Part shown: piece by piece, positions 17,347 to 26,526 of the stretch
Position numbering within the stretch: position 1 is the stretch's first letter
How the letters are laid out: each line of letters opens with the position of its first letter
NCBI GenBank assembly: GCA_965531145.1
Contig: CBESOE010000001.1
Coordinates: 1 to 64,000 of the forward strand
DNA: 64,000 nucleotides
Reading direction: 5' to 3'
Origin: JAQAZP01 sp965531145
Lineage (GTDB): Bacteria > Acidobacteriota > JAQAZP01
Position numbers and translations under genes: made by a program
The notes under the pieces: model-generated
The model's input: only the letters and a program-made list of their open reading frames with translations
Database searches by the model: none
What the model was told of the DNA's origin: nothing

Positions 17347-18219
17347 TCAGCGTCCCAGCGCCTCCAGCACCCGGTCGCCCAGGTCGGCGGGGCTTTCGCA
17401 GACGGTGATGCCCGCTTCGCGAAGTGCGGCCATCTTTTCCGCCGCGGTCCCCTTGCCGCCGGAGATGATGGCGCCGGCATGACCCATCCGTTTCCCCGGA
17501 GGCGCCGTGGCGCCGGCGATGAAGGCCACCACCGGCTTGGTGACGTGCGCCTTGACGTAGGCCGCCGCCTCTTCTTCAGCGGTGCCGCCGATTTCGCCGA
17601 TCATCACCACCGCCTTGGTCTGCTCGTCATTCTCGAACAGCTCGAGGCAGTCGATGAAGTTGGTGCCGTTCACCGGGTCTCCGCCGATACCGATACAGGT
17701 GGACTGGCCCAGACCGCGGGTGGTCACCTGGTGCACCGCCTCGTAGGTCAGGGTGCCGCTGCGCGAGATGACGCCCACTTCGCCCTCGCGGTGGACGAAT
17801 CCGGGCATGATGCCGATCTTGGCTTTACCGGGGGAGATGACCCCGGGGCAGTTGGGGCCCACCAGTCGGGTTTTCTTGCCTTCCATGTAGCGGCGCACGG
17901 TGACCATGTCCATGGTGGGGATGCCTTCGGTGATACAGATCACCAGGTCCAGTCCCGCGTCAACGGCTTCCATGATGGCGTCGGCGGCAAAGGGCGGGGG
18001 AACGAAGATCACCGAGGCGTTGGCTCCCTGCTTCGCCACCGCTTCGGCCACGGTGTCATAGACCGGCCGGTCCAGCACGGTCTGACCGCCCTTGCCCGGG
18101 GTTACACCGGCCACCACGTTTGTGCCGTACTCAATCATCTGCTCGGCATGGAACATGCCTTCCTTGCCGGTGAATCCCTGGACCACCAGCCTGGTGTTTT
18201 TGTCAACCAGAATACTCAT
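17347..18219 (-). CDS. sucD: Succinate-CoA ligase, alpha subunit
   Basis: 290 aa. With SucC it forms succinyl-CoA synthetase of the TCA cycle (substrate-level phosphorylation). The CoA-binding N-terminus has VVQGFTGKEGMFHAEQM; the phosphorylated catalytic His is in GHAGAI; the nucleotide power helix region contains GPNCPG and SRSGTLTYEAV. All expected motifs are present and the length is standard. It is 69 bp downstream of sucC, the canonical order. Confidence 0.97.
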   Translation of the reverse strand: MSILVDKNTRLVVQGFTGKEGMFHAEQMIEYGTNVVAGVTPGKGGQTVLDRPVYDTVAEAVAKQGANASVIFVPPPFAADAIMEAVDAGLDLVICITEGIPTMDMVTVRRYMEGKKTRLVGPNCPGVISPGKAKIGIMPGFVHREGEVGVISRSGTLTYEAVHQVTTRGLGQSTCIGIGGDPVNGTNFIDCLELFENDEQTKAVVMIGEIGGTAEEEAAAYVKAHVTKPVVAFIAGATAPPGKRMGHAGAIISGGKGTAAEKMAALREAGITVCESPADLGDRVLEALGR

Positions 18220-18288
18220 TGCTCTTACTCTCTCCTGGCGGAATCGATCCGCATGCCGTTTTGGTTTCGGCGCTTTATTGACCGGGAT

Positions 18289-19455
18289 TCAGGCGGAGAC
18301 CTTGACCACCATCTCGGCGGCTTCGGCCAGGCTGCCGGCCACCTCGAAACTGAGGTCCGACTCCTCGAGGATCTTCTTCGCTTCCTCGGCGTTGGTCCCC
18401 TCCAGCCGGATCACCATCGGCGGCAGTTCGCCCTCCATACTGCTCAGACCTTCGATCACCCCCCGGGCCACGCGATCGCAGCGGACGATCCCGCCAAAGA
18501 TGTTGATCAGCACCGCCTTGACGTTGGGGTCGGCGGTGATGATGCCGAAGGCGCTGCTCACTGTCTCCGCGTTGGCCGTTCCGCCCACATCGAGGAAGTT
18601 GGCCGGGCTGCCGCCGGCCAGCTTGATGATGTCCATGGTGGCCATGGCCAGGCCGGCGCCGTTGACCATGCACCCCACGGTGCCGTCGAGCTTGATGTAG
18701 TTCAGGTTGTACTTCGAGGCTTCGATCTCCAGCGGTTCTTCCTCTTCCAGGTCGCGGTATTCGAGGATGTCCTGGTGCCTGAACATGGCGTTGTCGTCGA
18801 AGCTGAGCTTGGCGTCCAGGGCCACAACCTCGTTCTCACCGGTGATCACCAGCGGGTTGATCTCGACCATGGAGGCGTCGGTGGCGGTGAAAACCTTGTA
18901 GAGCTTGAGGATCACCTTGGCCAGGTTGCCCGCCGCCTTCTTGTCCAGGTCGAGGGCGAAGGCCAGCTTGCGGGCCTGGAAGGGGACGAGGCCGGTGGCC
19001 GGATCCACGTGCTCCTTGATGATCAACTCCGGTGTCTCGGCGGCGACCTTTTCGATCTCCATGCCGCCGGCGGCGCTGAGCATCACCAGCGGCCGGGAGG
19101 CGGCGCGGTCCACCAGGATGCCGAGATAGAGTTCCTGGGCGATGTCCAGGCCTTCCTCCACCAGCAGTCGTTTGACCTCCTTGCCTTCCGGTCCGGTCTG
19201 GTGGGTCACCAGGGTCATGCCCAGGATCTCGCCGGCCAGCTTCTTCGCTTCCTCGACGCTGTCGGCCAGTTTGACCCCGCCGCCCTTGCCGCGGCCGCCG
19301 GCGTGGATCTGCGCTTTGACCACCACCTTGTCGCTGCCCAGCTCCCGGGCAATCTTTTCGGCCTCTTCCACGCTGAACGCCGCCTCGCCCCGGGGCACGG
19401 GAACCCCGAACTTCCTCAAAAGGGCCTTGGCCTGGTACTCGTGAATCTTCATCAA
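18289..19455 (-). CDS. sucC: Succinate-CoA ligase (ADP-forming), beta subunit
   Basis: 388 aa. It has an N-terminal ATP-grasp domain beginning MMKIHEYQAKALLRKFGVPV, the motifs VVKAQIHAGGRGKGGGVK and EINPLVITGE, and a C-terminal ligase domain with DVGGTANAETV and NIFGGIVRCD. The beta subunit binds the nucleotide and, with SucD, the succinate. A promoter with an embedded palindrome lies about 65-100 bp upstream (19521-19557), so sucCD is probably an independently controlled transcript downstream of rarA. Confidence 0.97.
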   Translation of the reverse strand: MMKIHEYQAKALLRKFGVPVPRGEAAFSVEEAEKIARELGSDKVVVKAQIHAGGRGKGGGVKLADSVEEAKKLAGEILGMTLVTHQTGPEGKEVKRLLVEEGLDIAQELYLGILVDRAASRPLVMLSAAGGMEIEKVAAETPELIIKEHVDPATGLVPFQARKLAFALDLDKKAAGNLAKVILKLYKVFTATDASMVEINPLVITGENEVVALDAKLSFDDNAMFRHQDILEYRDLEEEEPLEIEASKYNLNYIKLDGTVGCMVNGAGLAMATMDIIKLAGGSPANFLDVGGTANAETVSSAFGIITADPNVKAVLINIFGGIVRCDRVARGVIEGLSSMEGELPPMVIRLEGTNAEEAKKILEESDLSFEVAGSLAEAAEMVVKVSA

Positions 19456-19520
19456 TGCACTCCTGGATGTGAACGGTTGGTGAATCCGGGCCGGTTCCGG
19501 CGCCGGATGCCGGATATATA

Positions 19521-19557
19521 TAAACCTATTATATGGTTAGGTTTACAATCTTCTCGA
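19521..19557 (-). promoter_or_regulatory. sucCD promoter with an embedded 8-bp inverted repeat
   Basis: On the minus strand, TCGAGA (19557-19552), an 18-bp spacer and a perfect TATAAT (19533-19528). A perfect inverted repeat TAAACCTA-N9-TAGGTTTA (19521-19545) brackets and overlaps the -10. This is a classic repressor-operator position. The local sequence is AT-rich, unlike its surroundings. Confidence 0.6.
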
Positions 19558-19591
19558 CGGCGGGAACCATAGCAGAATCAACGGGTTGTTG

Positions 19592-20959
19592 TCAAGAATC
19601 CCGGTTGGCCCGGCCTTTGCGGCGCCGGATTTCCTCCCAGCGGTTACGGAACCGCTGCTCCATCCCCTCCGTCGTGGGACGGTAGTAGCGTCGGCCGGCC
19701 AGATTTTCCGGGAGGCAGTCCATGTCCGCCACCCCCTCCTCGAGGTTGTGGGCATACTGGTATCCGCGGCCATAGCCCGCGGTTTTCATCAGCCTGGTGG
19801 GGGCATTGCGGATATGCAGGGGGACCGGCAGTGCCGGGTGTCGCTGGATGTCCTTCCGCACCTCGGCCCAGGCGGTGTAGAGCGCGTTGCTCTTCGGAGT
19901 CAGGGCGAGGTAGACCGCCGCTTCGGCCAGCGCCAGCTCCCCTTCGGGGAGGCCGATGAAGTGCACGGCGTCCCGGGCATTGAGCGCAACCCGCAGGGCG
20001 TTGGGGTCGGCCAGGCCCACGTCCTCCGAAGCGAAGCGGACCATCCGGCGGGCGATGTAGAGCGGGTCCTCGCCGCCGTCGAGCATCCGCCCCAGCCAGT
20101 AGAGCGAGGCGTCGGGATCGCTGTTGCGCAGGCTCTTGTGCAGGGCGGAGATGATATTGAAATGCTCTTCGCCGCCTTTGTCGTAGTAGAGGGTTTTGCG
20201 GGCGGCCACGCCGGCCACCGTGTCGTCATCGATGACCAGCTTTCCCTGGGGATCAGGGCCGCGGCTTTCCGCCAGGCGGGCCGCGGCTTCCAGCAGGTTC
20301 AGCGCACGGCGGGCGTCGCCATCGGCCAGGGAGGAGATCCGCTCCAGAGCCTCTCCGCCGGCGGAGAGGGGCAGGGCGCCCAGACCCTGGACACTGTCGG
20401 TCAGGGCCCGGCTGAGGATCTGATTCATCTCCTCCACGTCAAGCGGCTGGAGGATGTGCACGGCCAGGCGTGAGAGCAGTGGCCCGATCACCTCGAAGGA
20501 CGGGTTTTCCGTGGTGGCACCGATGAGTACGATGTCCCCCGATTCCACCCGGGGCAGGAAAGCGTCCTGCTGGGCCTTGTTGAACCGGTGGATTTCGTCG
20601 ACAAAGATGATGCTGCGGGAGCCGTCCATCCGGTGTCTCCCGGCGGCCTCCTCCATCACCTGTCGCACTTCGCGGATTCCGGAGAGAACCGCGCTGAATT
20701 CCACAAAACGGCTGCGGGTGGTGGCGGCGATCAGCCGGGCCAGAGTCGTCTTTCCCGATCCCGGGGGGCCCCAGAAAATGCAGGACTGGGGGTCGTCACG
20801 CTCCACGGCCAGCCGCAGCGGGGTCCCCGGTCCGAAGACCTCGTGCTGGCCGACAAAATCCTCCAGGGTGGCGGGACGCATGCGGTCGGCCAGGGGACGG
20901 TCCGCGGGCGACCCGTCCGGCAGGCAGTTCATCTCCTGCTGGCCCTCACGGTGCTTCAT
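19592..20959 (-). CDS. rarA: Replication-associated recombination protein RarA (MgsA) AAA ATPase
   Basis: 455 aa from ATG 20959, whose A overlaps the TGA of the upstream methyltransferase (ATGA). AAA+ clamp-loader-like ATPase with Walker A GPPGSGKTT, Walker B IIFVDEIHRFNKAQQDAFLP and sensor GATTENPSFEV, plus the C-terminal tetramerisation region (ALHKSLRNSDPDASLYWLGR). RarA/WRNIP1 proteins act at stalled forks. Length matches E. coli RarA (447 aa). The open frame reads further upstream but lies inside the SpoU gene. Confidence 0.95.
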   Translation of the reverse strand: MKHREGQQEMNCLPDGSPADRPLADRMRPATLEDFVGQHEVFGPGTPLRLAVERDDPQSCIFWGPPGSGKTTLARLIAATTRSRFVEFSAVLSGIREVRQVMEEAAGRHRMDGSRSIIFVDEIHRFNKAQQDAFLPRVESGDIVLIGATTENPSFEVIGPLLSRLAVHILQPLDVEEMNQILSRALTDSVQGLGALPLSAGGEALERISSLADGDARRALNLLEAAARLAESRGPDPQGKLVIDDDTVAGVAARKTLYYDKGGEEHFNIISALHKSLRNSDPDASLYWLGRMLDGGEDPLYIARRMVRFASEDVGLADPNALRVALNARDAVHFIGLPEGELALAEAAVYLALTPKSNALYTAWAEVRKDIQRHPALPVPLHIRNAPTRLMKTAGYGRGYQYAHNLEEGVADMDCLPENLAGRRYYRPTTEGMEQRFRNRWEEIRRRKGRANRDS

Positions 20960-21894
20960 GGTTGCCCTCCCGGTGCCGGGGGGAAGTGATAGCCGCGTTG
21001 CCGGGCCGCCTCGTAGAGCAGGACAGCGGCGGCGGCCCCGACGTTGAGCGAATCGGCGCCCTGTCGCATGGGAATGCTCACGGTGAGGTCGGCGGTGGCG
21101 AGGTCCTCGGCCACCAGGCCTTCGCCTTCCCGGCCCATGACCAGGGCGAAAGGGCTGCTGAGGTCGCACTGCTGGAACGGGGTGCCTTCCAGGTGGGCGG
21201 CGATGATCCTCATTCCCCGGGAACGGCAGAACGCCGCCGCCAGCTCCAGTGAACCGGCCACGGCCACCGGGACGCGGAAGAGCGAGCCCATGGCGGTTCG
21301 CACCGTCTTGGGGTTGAAGGGGTCCACTGTCTCCGGCGTGGTGATCACCCCGTCAGCTGCCGAAGCATCGGTGGAGCGGAAGATGGCCCCCAGGTTTCCC
21401 GGGTCCTGGACCCGGTGGGCCAGAACCAGGGACCGGGTCGCCCCGGGTGGCAGGTCCTCCAGCGGGACATCGTGCCGGGCCGCGATGGCCACCACTCCCT
21501 GGTGTGTCCTTGTTTCGTGGAGCGCGGCCATCAGGTTGTCCGGGACGGCGGCCAGGCGTTCGGCGCGGCCGGCCAGCTCCCGGGCCAGGCTCCTGCCCCG
21601 CGGGCTGCGGAAGAGCCGCGGGCTGACCAGGGCCACGGGCAGGTCCACCCCTGCCGCGACGGCGTCTTCCAGCAGCCGCACCCCCTCGGCGGGGTAGAGG
21701 CCCGAAGAGCGGCGGAACTTGGCGTGGCGCAGGGAACGGACCCGGCGGACCAGCGGGTTGTCCCTGCTCTTGACCCGCGGTATCCCCTCGGGTATCGCTG
21801 ATTGTTCCGCCCCCATTGCCGGTGCCTCCCCGCGGTTGTGAACCGTGTCAAAATCGGATGCCATTAGCATATGCAGGACGGTGACCAGCCGCAA
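20956..21894 (-). CDS. TrmH/SpoU-family RNA 2'-O-methyltransferase
   Basis: Up to 312 aa. An N-terminal substrate-binding domain (SRDNPLVRRVRSLRHAKFRR) is followed by the SpoU methyltransferase domain with LAHRVQDPGNLGAIFRSTDA, FALVMGREGEGL and SIPMRQGADSLNVGAAAAV. It is most like the 23S rRNA guanosine methyltransferases (RlmB/TsnR-like); the exact target nucleotide is not known. The start is uncertain: TTG 21894 has an AAAGGAG site 12 nt upstream, while ATGs at 21870 and 21864 lack one. Coupled to rarA by a 4-bp overlap. Confidence 0.88.
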   Translation of the reverse strand: MRLVTVLHMLMASDFDTVHNRGEAPAMGAEQSAIPEGIPRVKSRDNPLVRRVRSLRHAKFRRSSGLYPAEGVRLLEDAVAAGVDLPVALVSPRLFRSPRGRSLARELAGRAERLAAVPDNLMAALHETRTHQGVVAIAARHDVPLEDLPPGATRSLVLAHRVQDPGNLGAIFRSTDASAADGVITTPETVDPFNPKTVRTAMGSLFRVPVAVAGSLELAAAFCRSRGMRIIAAHLEGTPFQQCDLSSPFALVMGREGEGLVAEDLATADLTVSIPMRQGADSLNVGAAAAVLLYEAARQRGYHFPPAPGGQP

Positions 21895-21972
21895 GGGCGA
21901 CGGTGGACTCCTTTGGTCGACTGTGGTATCTTGCAGGGCTTGAACTGCTTGAGCTATTGAGGGTTTACTGCC

Positions 21973-22671
21973 GTGAGCAAGGGTCTGCTGCTCAGTCTGG
22001 ATCCCGGTCCGGGAACGGAATGGGAAAAGGCGCTGGAACGGGCGGCCGCGGTGCTGCGCGAGGGCGGGGTGGTTTCGTTCGCCACTGACACCTTTTATGC
22101 GCTGGGCGCCGATCCGCTCAACGATTCAGCCGTGGATCGCGTATTCAGGATCAAGCGCCGTGACCGCTCATCCCCCCTGCCGGTTCTGGTGGGCGGGGTG
22201 GAGCAGGCCCGGGCGGTTCTTGGCGGCACCTTCCCCCAGGCGGTGATGCCGCTGCTGGAGGCGTGCTGGCCCGGCCCCCTGACACTTGTGCTTCCGGCCC
22301 GGAGACAGCTCCCCGCCGGTGTGGCCGGGCCGGACGGAACCGTTGGGTTGCGTTGGCCCGACTGGCCAATCGCCGAGGCCCTGCTCGAGCGATTCGGCGG
22401 AGCGATCACCGGCAGCAGCGCCAACCGTTCCGGCAATGGCGGTTCGCTGTGCGGCGCCGCGGTGCCGGCGGGCCTGGGCGGGGAGGTGGACCTGGTGCTG
22501 GATACCGGGCCCTCTCCGGGAGGACCGGGATCAACGGTGGCCGGGTTCGTCCAGACCGGCGGGACCGCGCGGCTGCGACTTATCCGCGAAGGCCGGATCA
22601 GCGCGGATTCCCTGGCCCGGCTTTCGGGGCTGGCGGTGGATTCGTCAGCGGCCGGTGATGACAGAATTTGA
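21973..22671 (+). CDS. tsaC: Sua5/YciO/YrdC family threonylcarbamoyl-AMP synthase
   Basis: 232 aa starting at GTG 21973. TsaC makes threonylcarbamoyl-AMP from Thr, bicarbonate and ATP for t6A37 in ANN-decoding tRNAs. Family motifs: GGVVSFATDTFYALGADP, FRIKRRDRSSPLPVLV (the KxR and K/R loop), CWPGPLTLVLP and the ITGSSANRSGNG loop. No SUA5 C-terminal domain. The call as TsaC rather than the paralogue YciO is likely but not proven. Divergent from the SpoU gene. Confidence 0.88.
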   Translation: MSKGLLLSLDPGPGTEWEKALERAAAVLREGGVVSFATDTFYALGADPLNDSAVDRVFRIKRRDRSSPLPVLVGGVEQARAVLGGTFPQAVMPLLEACWPGPLTLVLPARRQLPAGVAGPDGTVGLRWPDWPIAEALLERFGGAITGSSANRSGNGGSLCGAAVPAGLGGEVDLVLDTGPSPGGPGSTVAGFVQTGGTARLRLIREGRISADSLARLSGLAVDSSAAGDDRI

Positions 22672-22725
22672 ATGAGGACCGGGCGGCCGTGACGGCAGGA
22701 CCCGAAACAACGAAGGAGATCAGCT

Positions 22726-23967
22726 GTGGTTAAGTGGACCGATTCGGCAGTCAGACTGTTCATTGCACTCATTCTCGTCCTGGCCGTGGCGGGCAGTTCT
22801 GGCTGCGGGCCGAAAAAGACCGCAGCTGCCCCGACGGAACCTGATCCGGCCGCGGCCAGCGCCGGCGAGGCCGCCCCGGTGGCGGAGCCGCCCGTGGAAG
22901 CGGAACCCGCCGCGCCCGAACCGGCGTTGAGCGAAGAGGAGGTTTCGGCCCTCTTCCAGGAAGGGAAGAAACTCTATCAGCTGGGACAGGAAACCATCAC
23001 CACCGGCGGCGACGTGGTGGAGGGGCGGAGCATCCTCCAGCAGGCGGCCGATCTCTACCTGCAGATCTTCGAGGGCGGCGGTGATTCGTCCATGCGCTCC
23101 GAGGCCCTGCTCGACTTCATCACCGTCAAGGATTACTTCGCCCGGAACAGCCGGGACGTGGAGGGGGATATCCCCGGGGCCATTGGGCAGTACAGCGAGA
23201 TTCTCGACGCCATCGGCGACAACATCAATTCCCAGAAGCAGTTCTACTACCTGGTGACCGCTGAGCTCTACCGTTTCGAACTCCATGACCAGGCCGCCGC
23301 CCGTGAGCTGTACCAGGCGGCGCTGGAGTACTGCCAGACCATCGAGCCGGGGAATTTCAGCAGCTGCTCCGAGTGGGAGGTGCTGCAGATCCGCTATGCT
23401 CTCGACACCATGGGCCGCGAGATGGACGGCGAGAAATGGCAGGGCTACAGTGGCCAGAGCCTCTCACTGCCCAGCAGGGATTTCGAAAACTATTACCTGC
23501 TGGCCGCCGGCCTCCTCGATTCGGCGGAAATGGATCCCCTCACCTGGAACAAGGAGAACGGGTACACCGACGAGTTTTACGATAGCGTGACCAACCGCAA
23601 GACCTTGCTCGATGTGATCCTGATCAACTGTTTCCACGGTGAAACCCTGGCCGCCGGCGACCCGGTGCTGGGGGATGCCATCGTGGAAAAGAATTTCCAG
23701 CGGTTGCTCAGCGAGTTCCCCGAACACCCGGCGGCGATGATGATGCTGGTCAAGCAGTCGATCCACGCCCGGAAGATGCTGCGCCCCGAAGAGGCAGATG
23801 CCTATGCCGCCATGGCCGAGGATCTCGCGGCGAAGATGAACATCACGCTCATCGTCGACCAGGACGCGCCACCGGTCCAGGAGTTCCTGCGGCGGGATTA
23901 CCCTGGCGCTCCGTTGTCGGAGACCGGTGAAGCCGGGGACCTGCCCGATACCGTGCCGGCTGAGTAA
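22726..23967 (+). CDS. Predicted lipoprotein with helical repeats, function unknown
   Basis: 413 aa from GTG 22726, preceded by a good SD (AAGGAG). A signal peptide ends at AGSSGC with the lipobox Cys near residue 27, followed by an Ala/Pro/Glu-rich linker to about residue 65. The rest is predicted alpha-helical with TPR-like periodicity (FQEGKKLYQLGQ, ALLDFITVKDYF, ELYQAALEYC). It is acidic and probably outer-membrane anchored, facing the periplasm. I do not recognise a family. A hairpin with ACACCC/GGGTGT arms follows its stop, before mutL. Confidence 0.75.
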   Translation: MVKWTDSAVRLFIALILVLAVAGSSGCGPKKTAAAPTEPDPAAASAGEAAPVAEPPVEAEPAAPEPALSEEEVSALFQEGKKLYQLGQETITTGGDVVEGRSILQQAADLYLQIFEGGGDSSMRSEALLDFITVKDYFARNSRDVEGDIPGAIGQYSEILDAIGDNINSQKQFYYLVTAELYRFELHDQAAARELYQAALEYCQTIEPGNFSSCSEWEVLQIRYALDTMGREMDGEKWQGYSGQSLSLPSRDFENYYLLAAGLLDSAEMDPLTWNKENGYTDEFYDSVTNRKTLLDVILINCFHGETLAAGDPVLGDAIVEKNFQRLLSEFPEHPAAMMMLVKQSIHARKMLRPEEADAYAAMAEDLAAKMNITLIVDQDAPPVQEFLRRDYPGAPLSETGEAGDLPDTVPAE

Positions 23968-24026
23968 CACCCACCGGCACGGCTGCCGGGTGTATTCAAA
24001 ACCTGCCGCAACCTCCGGAGTTCGCC

Positions 24027-25811
24027 ATGGGTGAAATTCGCCTGCTCCCCGACAACCTGATCAACAAGATCGCCGCCGGAGAAGTGGTGGAGCGTCCGGC
24101 GTCCGTGGTCAAGGAACTGGTGGAAAATGCCCTCGACGCCGGTGCCGCGGTGGTGACCGTGGTGCTGGAGGAGGGGGGGCGGCGCACGATACTGGTGGAG
24201 GACGACGGCCGGGGGATGGCGCGGGAAGATGCTCTACTGGCGATGGAGCGGCATGCCACCAGCAAGCTGCACGGCGAGGAGGACCTGGGACGCATCCGCT
24301 TTCTGGGTTTTCGCGGTGAGGCCCTGCCCAGTATCGCTTCTGTCTCACGGCTGCTGCTCAAAACCCGGTCAGCCGAAGACACCTCCGGCGTACAGCTTCG
24401 CATCGAGGGGGGGCAGGCGGCCGAGGTTCGTGACATCGGCTATCCCCGCGGCACCTCGGTGGAGGTGGCCGACCTCTTTTACAACATTCCGGCCCGTCGA
24501 AAATTCCTCCGTACGCCGGGCACCGAACTCTCCCACGCTTCGGCGGTGATCACCCGGACAGCCCTGGCTCACCCCGGGGTGGGCTTCGAACTGGTGCACG
24601 ACGGGCGGCAACTGCTGCAGTGGTCGGCCGTGGCTTCCCTGCGGGACCGCCTGCACCAGGTGTATGGCGAGGAACGGATTGGGCAGATGCTGGAGTTCGA
24701 CGAGCAGCGTGGGGGGGGGCGGGTGCGTGTTGCCGGTGTGCTGTCACCGGTGGACCCCACCTCCACCCGTCGTAAAAATGCCGGGAGCCTCGTCTACGTA
24801 AACAACCGCCCGGTCACCGACCGCAAGGTGATCCAGGCGGTTCGGGTGGCCTACCGCGATGTCTCGGTCACCGGCGCCAACCCGTTCTACGTGGTCTTTC
24901 TCACACTGCCCCCGGAGGAGGTGGACGTCAACGTCCACCCCACCAAGAGCGAGGTTCGCTTCCGCAATTCGGGAGCGGTCTTCCAGGCCGTTTCCGGTGC
25001 CGTGCGCCGGACACTTCAGGGGGGCGGCAGAGATGACCGCCCCCGGCTGGCCGAAACCGGCGAACCGGATGCCCAGGCGTCACACCGCCCGCCGTGGAGT
25101 CCGCAGGCGGCGGCCTCCTCCGCACCGTTGCCGTTCCGCAGCTCCTGGAATGTGCCACCATCCTCAGGGGCGGCACCGGCGGTGCACGAGCCGGGTCCCC
25201 AGCCGCTGTCCCGCTCTGAAGTGGCCCCGGGTCGCTGGCAACTGCTGGGCCAGCTGCACAACAGCTACATCCTGGTGGAGGACCAGCAGGGCCTGCTGGT
25301 GGTGGATCAGCACGTGGCCCACGAGCGTGTGCTGTACGAACGCTACCTGGCGGGGCTGCGGCAGGACCGGATCACCGTGCAGGGATTGCTGGTACCGGCG
25401 GTGATCGAAGTCGACCCCGCCTCCGGCGCCATCCTGGAACAGCTGCTCCCGCAGCTTGCCGAAATGGGCATCGAGCTTGAGCATTTCGGCGGCAGCACCT
25501 TCCTGCACAAGGGGCACCCCGATTTCCTGGAGCAGTTCGAGGTGGAGCCCTTTCTGGTGGAGGTGGTGGCCGCGGTCCGGGACCGGGACCGCAAGGTGGC
25601 GGACATGGCCCGGGAGATCCGCCAGCGGCTGTTGATTTCCGCCGCCTGTCACGCGGCGGTCAAGATCAACACGCCACTGGTCCGGGAGAAGATGGAGCAG
25701 CTGCTTGCCGATCTGCTGGAAACCGAAAACCCGTTGTTCTGCCCCCACGGGCGGCCCATCGTCCTGAGGGTGCCGCTGGCCGGCATCGAGAAATCATTTC
25801 TGAGGAGTTGA
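24027..25811 (+). CDS. mutL: DNA mismatch repair protein MutL
   Basis: 594 aa. GHKL ATPase domain with VKELVENALDAG, VEDDGRGM and FLGFRGEALPSI; a Pro/Ala-rich linker (about 330-395); and a C-terminal dimerisation domain. The endonuclease motifs known from MutH-less bacteria are present: DQHVAHERVLYE at residue 427 (family DQHA-x2-E-x4-E), CHAAVK, CPHGRP and a terminal FLR. So it is expected to nick DNA itself. It coordinates MutS recognition with strand removal. The lytic transglycosylase gene follows within 6 bp. Confidence 0.96.
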   Translation: MGEIRLLPDNLINKIAAGEVVERPASVVKELVENALDAGAAVVTVVLEEGGRRTILVEDDGRGMAREDALLAMERHATSKLHGEEDLGRIRFLGFRGEALPSIASVSRLLLKTRSAEDTSGVQLRIEGGQAAEVRDIGYPRGTSVEVADLFYNIPARRKFLRTPGTELSHASAVITRTALAHPGVGFELVHDGRQLLQWSAVASLRDRLHQVYGEERIGQMLEFDEQRGGGRVRVAGVLSPVDPTSTRRKNAGSLVYVNNRPVTDRKVIQAVRVAYRDVSVTGANPFYVVFLTLPPEEVDVNVHPTKSEVRFRNSGAVFQAVSGAVRRTLQGGGRDDRPRLAETGEPDAQASHRPPWSPQAAASSAPLPFRSSWNVPPSSGAAPAVHEPGPQPLSRSEVAPGRWQLLGQLHNSYILVEDQQGLLVVDQHVAHERVLYERYLAGLRQDRITVQGLLVPAVIEVDPASGAILEQLLPQLAEMGIELEHFGGSTFLHKGHPDFLEQFEVEPFLVEVVAAVRDRDRKVADMAREIRQRLLISAACHAAVKINTPLVREKMEQLLADLLETENPLFCPHGRPIVLRVPLAGIEKSFLRS

Positions 25812-25816
25812 CCCTG

Positions 25817-26512
25817 GTGACCAGGCGCGCCAAGGGGGGGATCGGCCTGTTGCTGGGCCTGCTGCTGGCCACTGCCGCGGTGCCGGCCACGGCGGGGGAT
25901 ACCGTGCACTTTCGCAACGGCCGTCGGATGAGGGTGGACTCCAGCGAACTGCAGGGGGCAAGCTACGTCCTGCGCCTGGAGAACGGCGGGGTGATCAGGG
26001 TGCCGGCGGTGGAGGTGCTGCTGGTGGAGGCTGACCCCGAGCCGGAGGAATCCACCGCTGACGCGCCACTGCCGGCCGGGGGTGGAACGGACCTGGAGCA
26101 GTTCATGGCCGACCGGGGGGCGGGGAAGCTCAGCCCGCTGATCCGCCGGGCGGCCCTGGCCCACCAGCTGGCAGAAGAACTGCTGGTGGCGGTGATTTTC
26201 GCCGAGTCGGCCTTCGACCCCGGGGCGGTGTCGCCCAAGGGGGCCATGGGGCTGATGCAATTGATGCCGGATACCGCCACCCGCTTTGGTGTGGAGAAGC
26301 CCTTTGACCCCTGGGAGAATCTCAACGGCGGGGCCGCCTATCTGCGGCACCTCTCCGATAAATACGGCGGGGATCTGAAACTGGCCCTGGCCGCTTACAA
26401 CGCCGGGGAGGGCAGGGTCCAGATCTACAGGGGGATGCCGCCCTTCGACGAAACCGTCACCTACGTCAACCGGGTTCTTTCCCTCTACCAGTCGCTGCGG
26501 CCGGGCGGGTGA
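25817..26512 (+). CDS. Secreted lytic transglycosylase (SLT family)
   Basis: 231 aa from GTG 25817, chosen because AGGAG lies 9 nt upstream; TTG 25808 would abut the SD. A signal peptide ends near AVPATAG. A short beta-rich segment (DTVHFRNGRRMRVDSSEL) precedes a C-terminal goose-lysozyme-like SLT domain with the catalytic Glu in FAESAFDPGAVSPKGAMG, then GLMQLMPDTA and LALAAYNAGEGRV. It cleaves peptidoglycan glycan strands to 1,6-anhydroMurNAc ends in the periplasm. Tightly follows mutL, an unrelated process. Confidence 0.92.
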   Translation: MTRRAKGGIGLLLGLLLATAAVPATAGDTVHFRNGRRMRVDSSELQGASYVLRLENGGVIRVPAVEVLLVEADPEPEESTADAPLPAGGGTDLEQFMADRGAGKLSPLIRRAALAHQLAEELLVAVIFAESAFDPGAVSPKGAMGLMQLMPDTATRFGVEKPFDPWENLNGGAAYLRHLSDKYGGDLKLALAAYNAGEGRVQIYRGMPPFDETVTYVNRVLSLYQSLRPGG

Positions 26513-26526
26513 GCCGGCGGGGCCGA

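Noticed and set aside
17479..19572. A 697-codon open frame on the plus strand opposite sucD and sucC
   Set aside because: It is antisense to two canonical TCA-cycle genes, has Gly/His/Asp-rich composition typical of GC-rich shadow frames, and has no recognisable domain.
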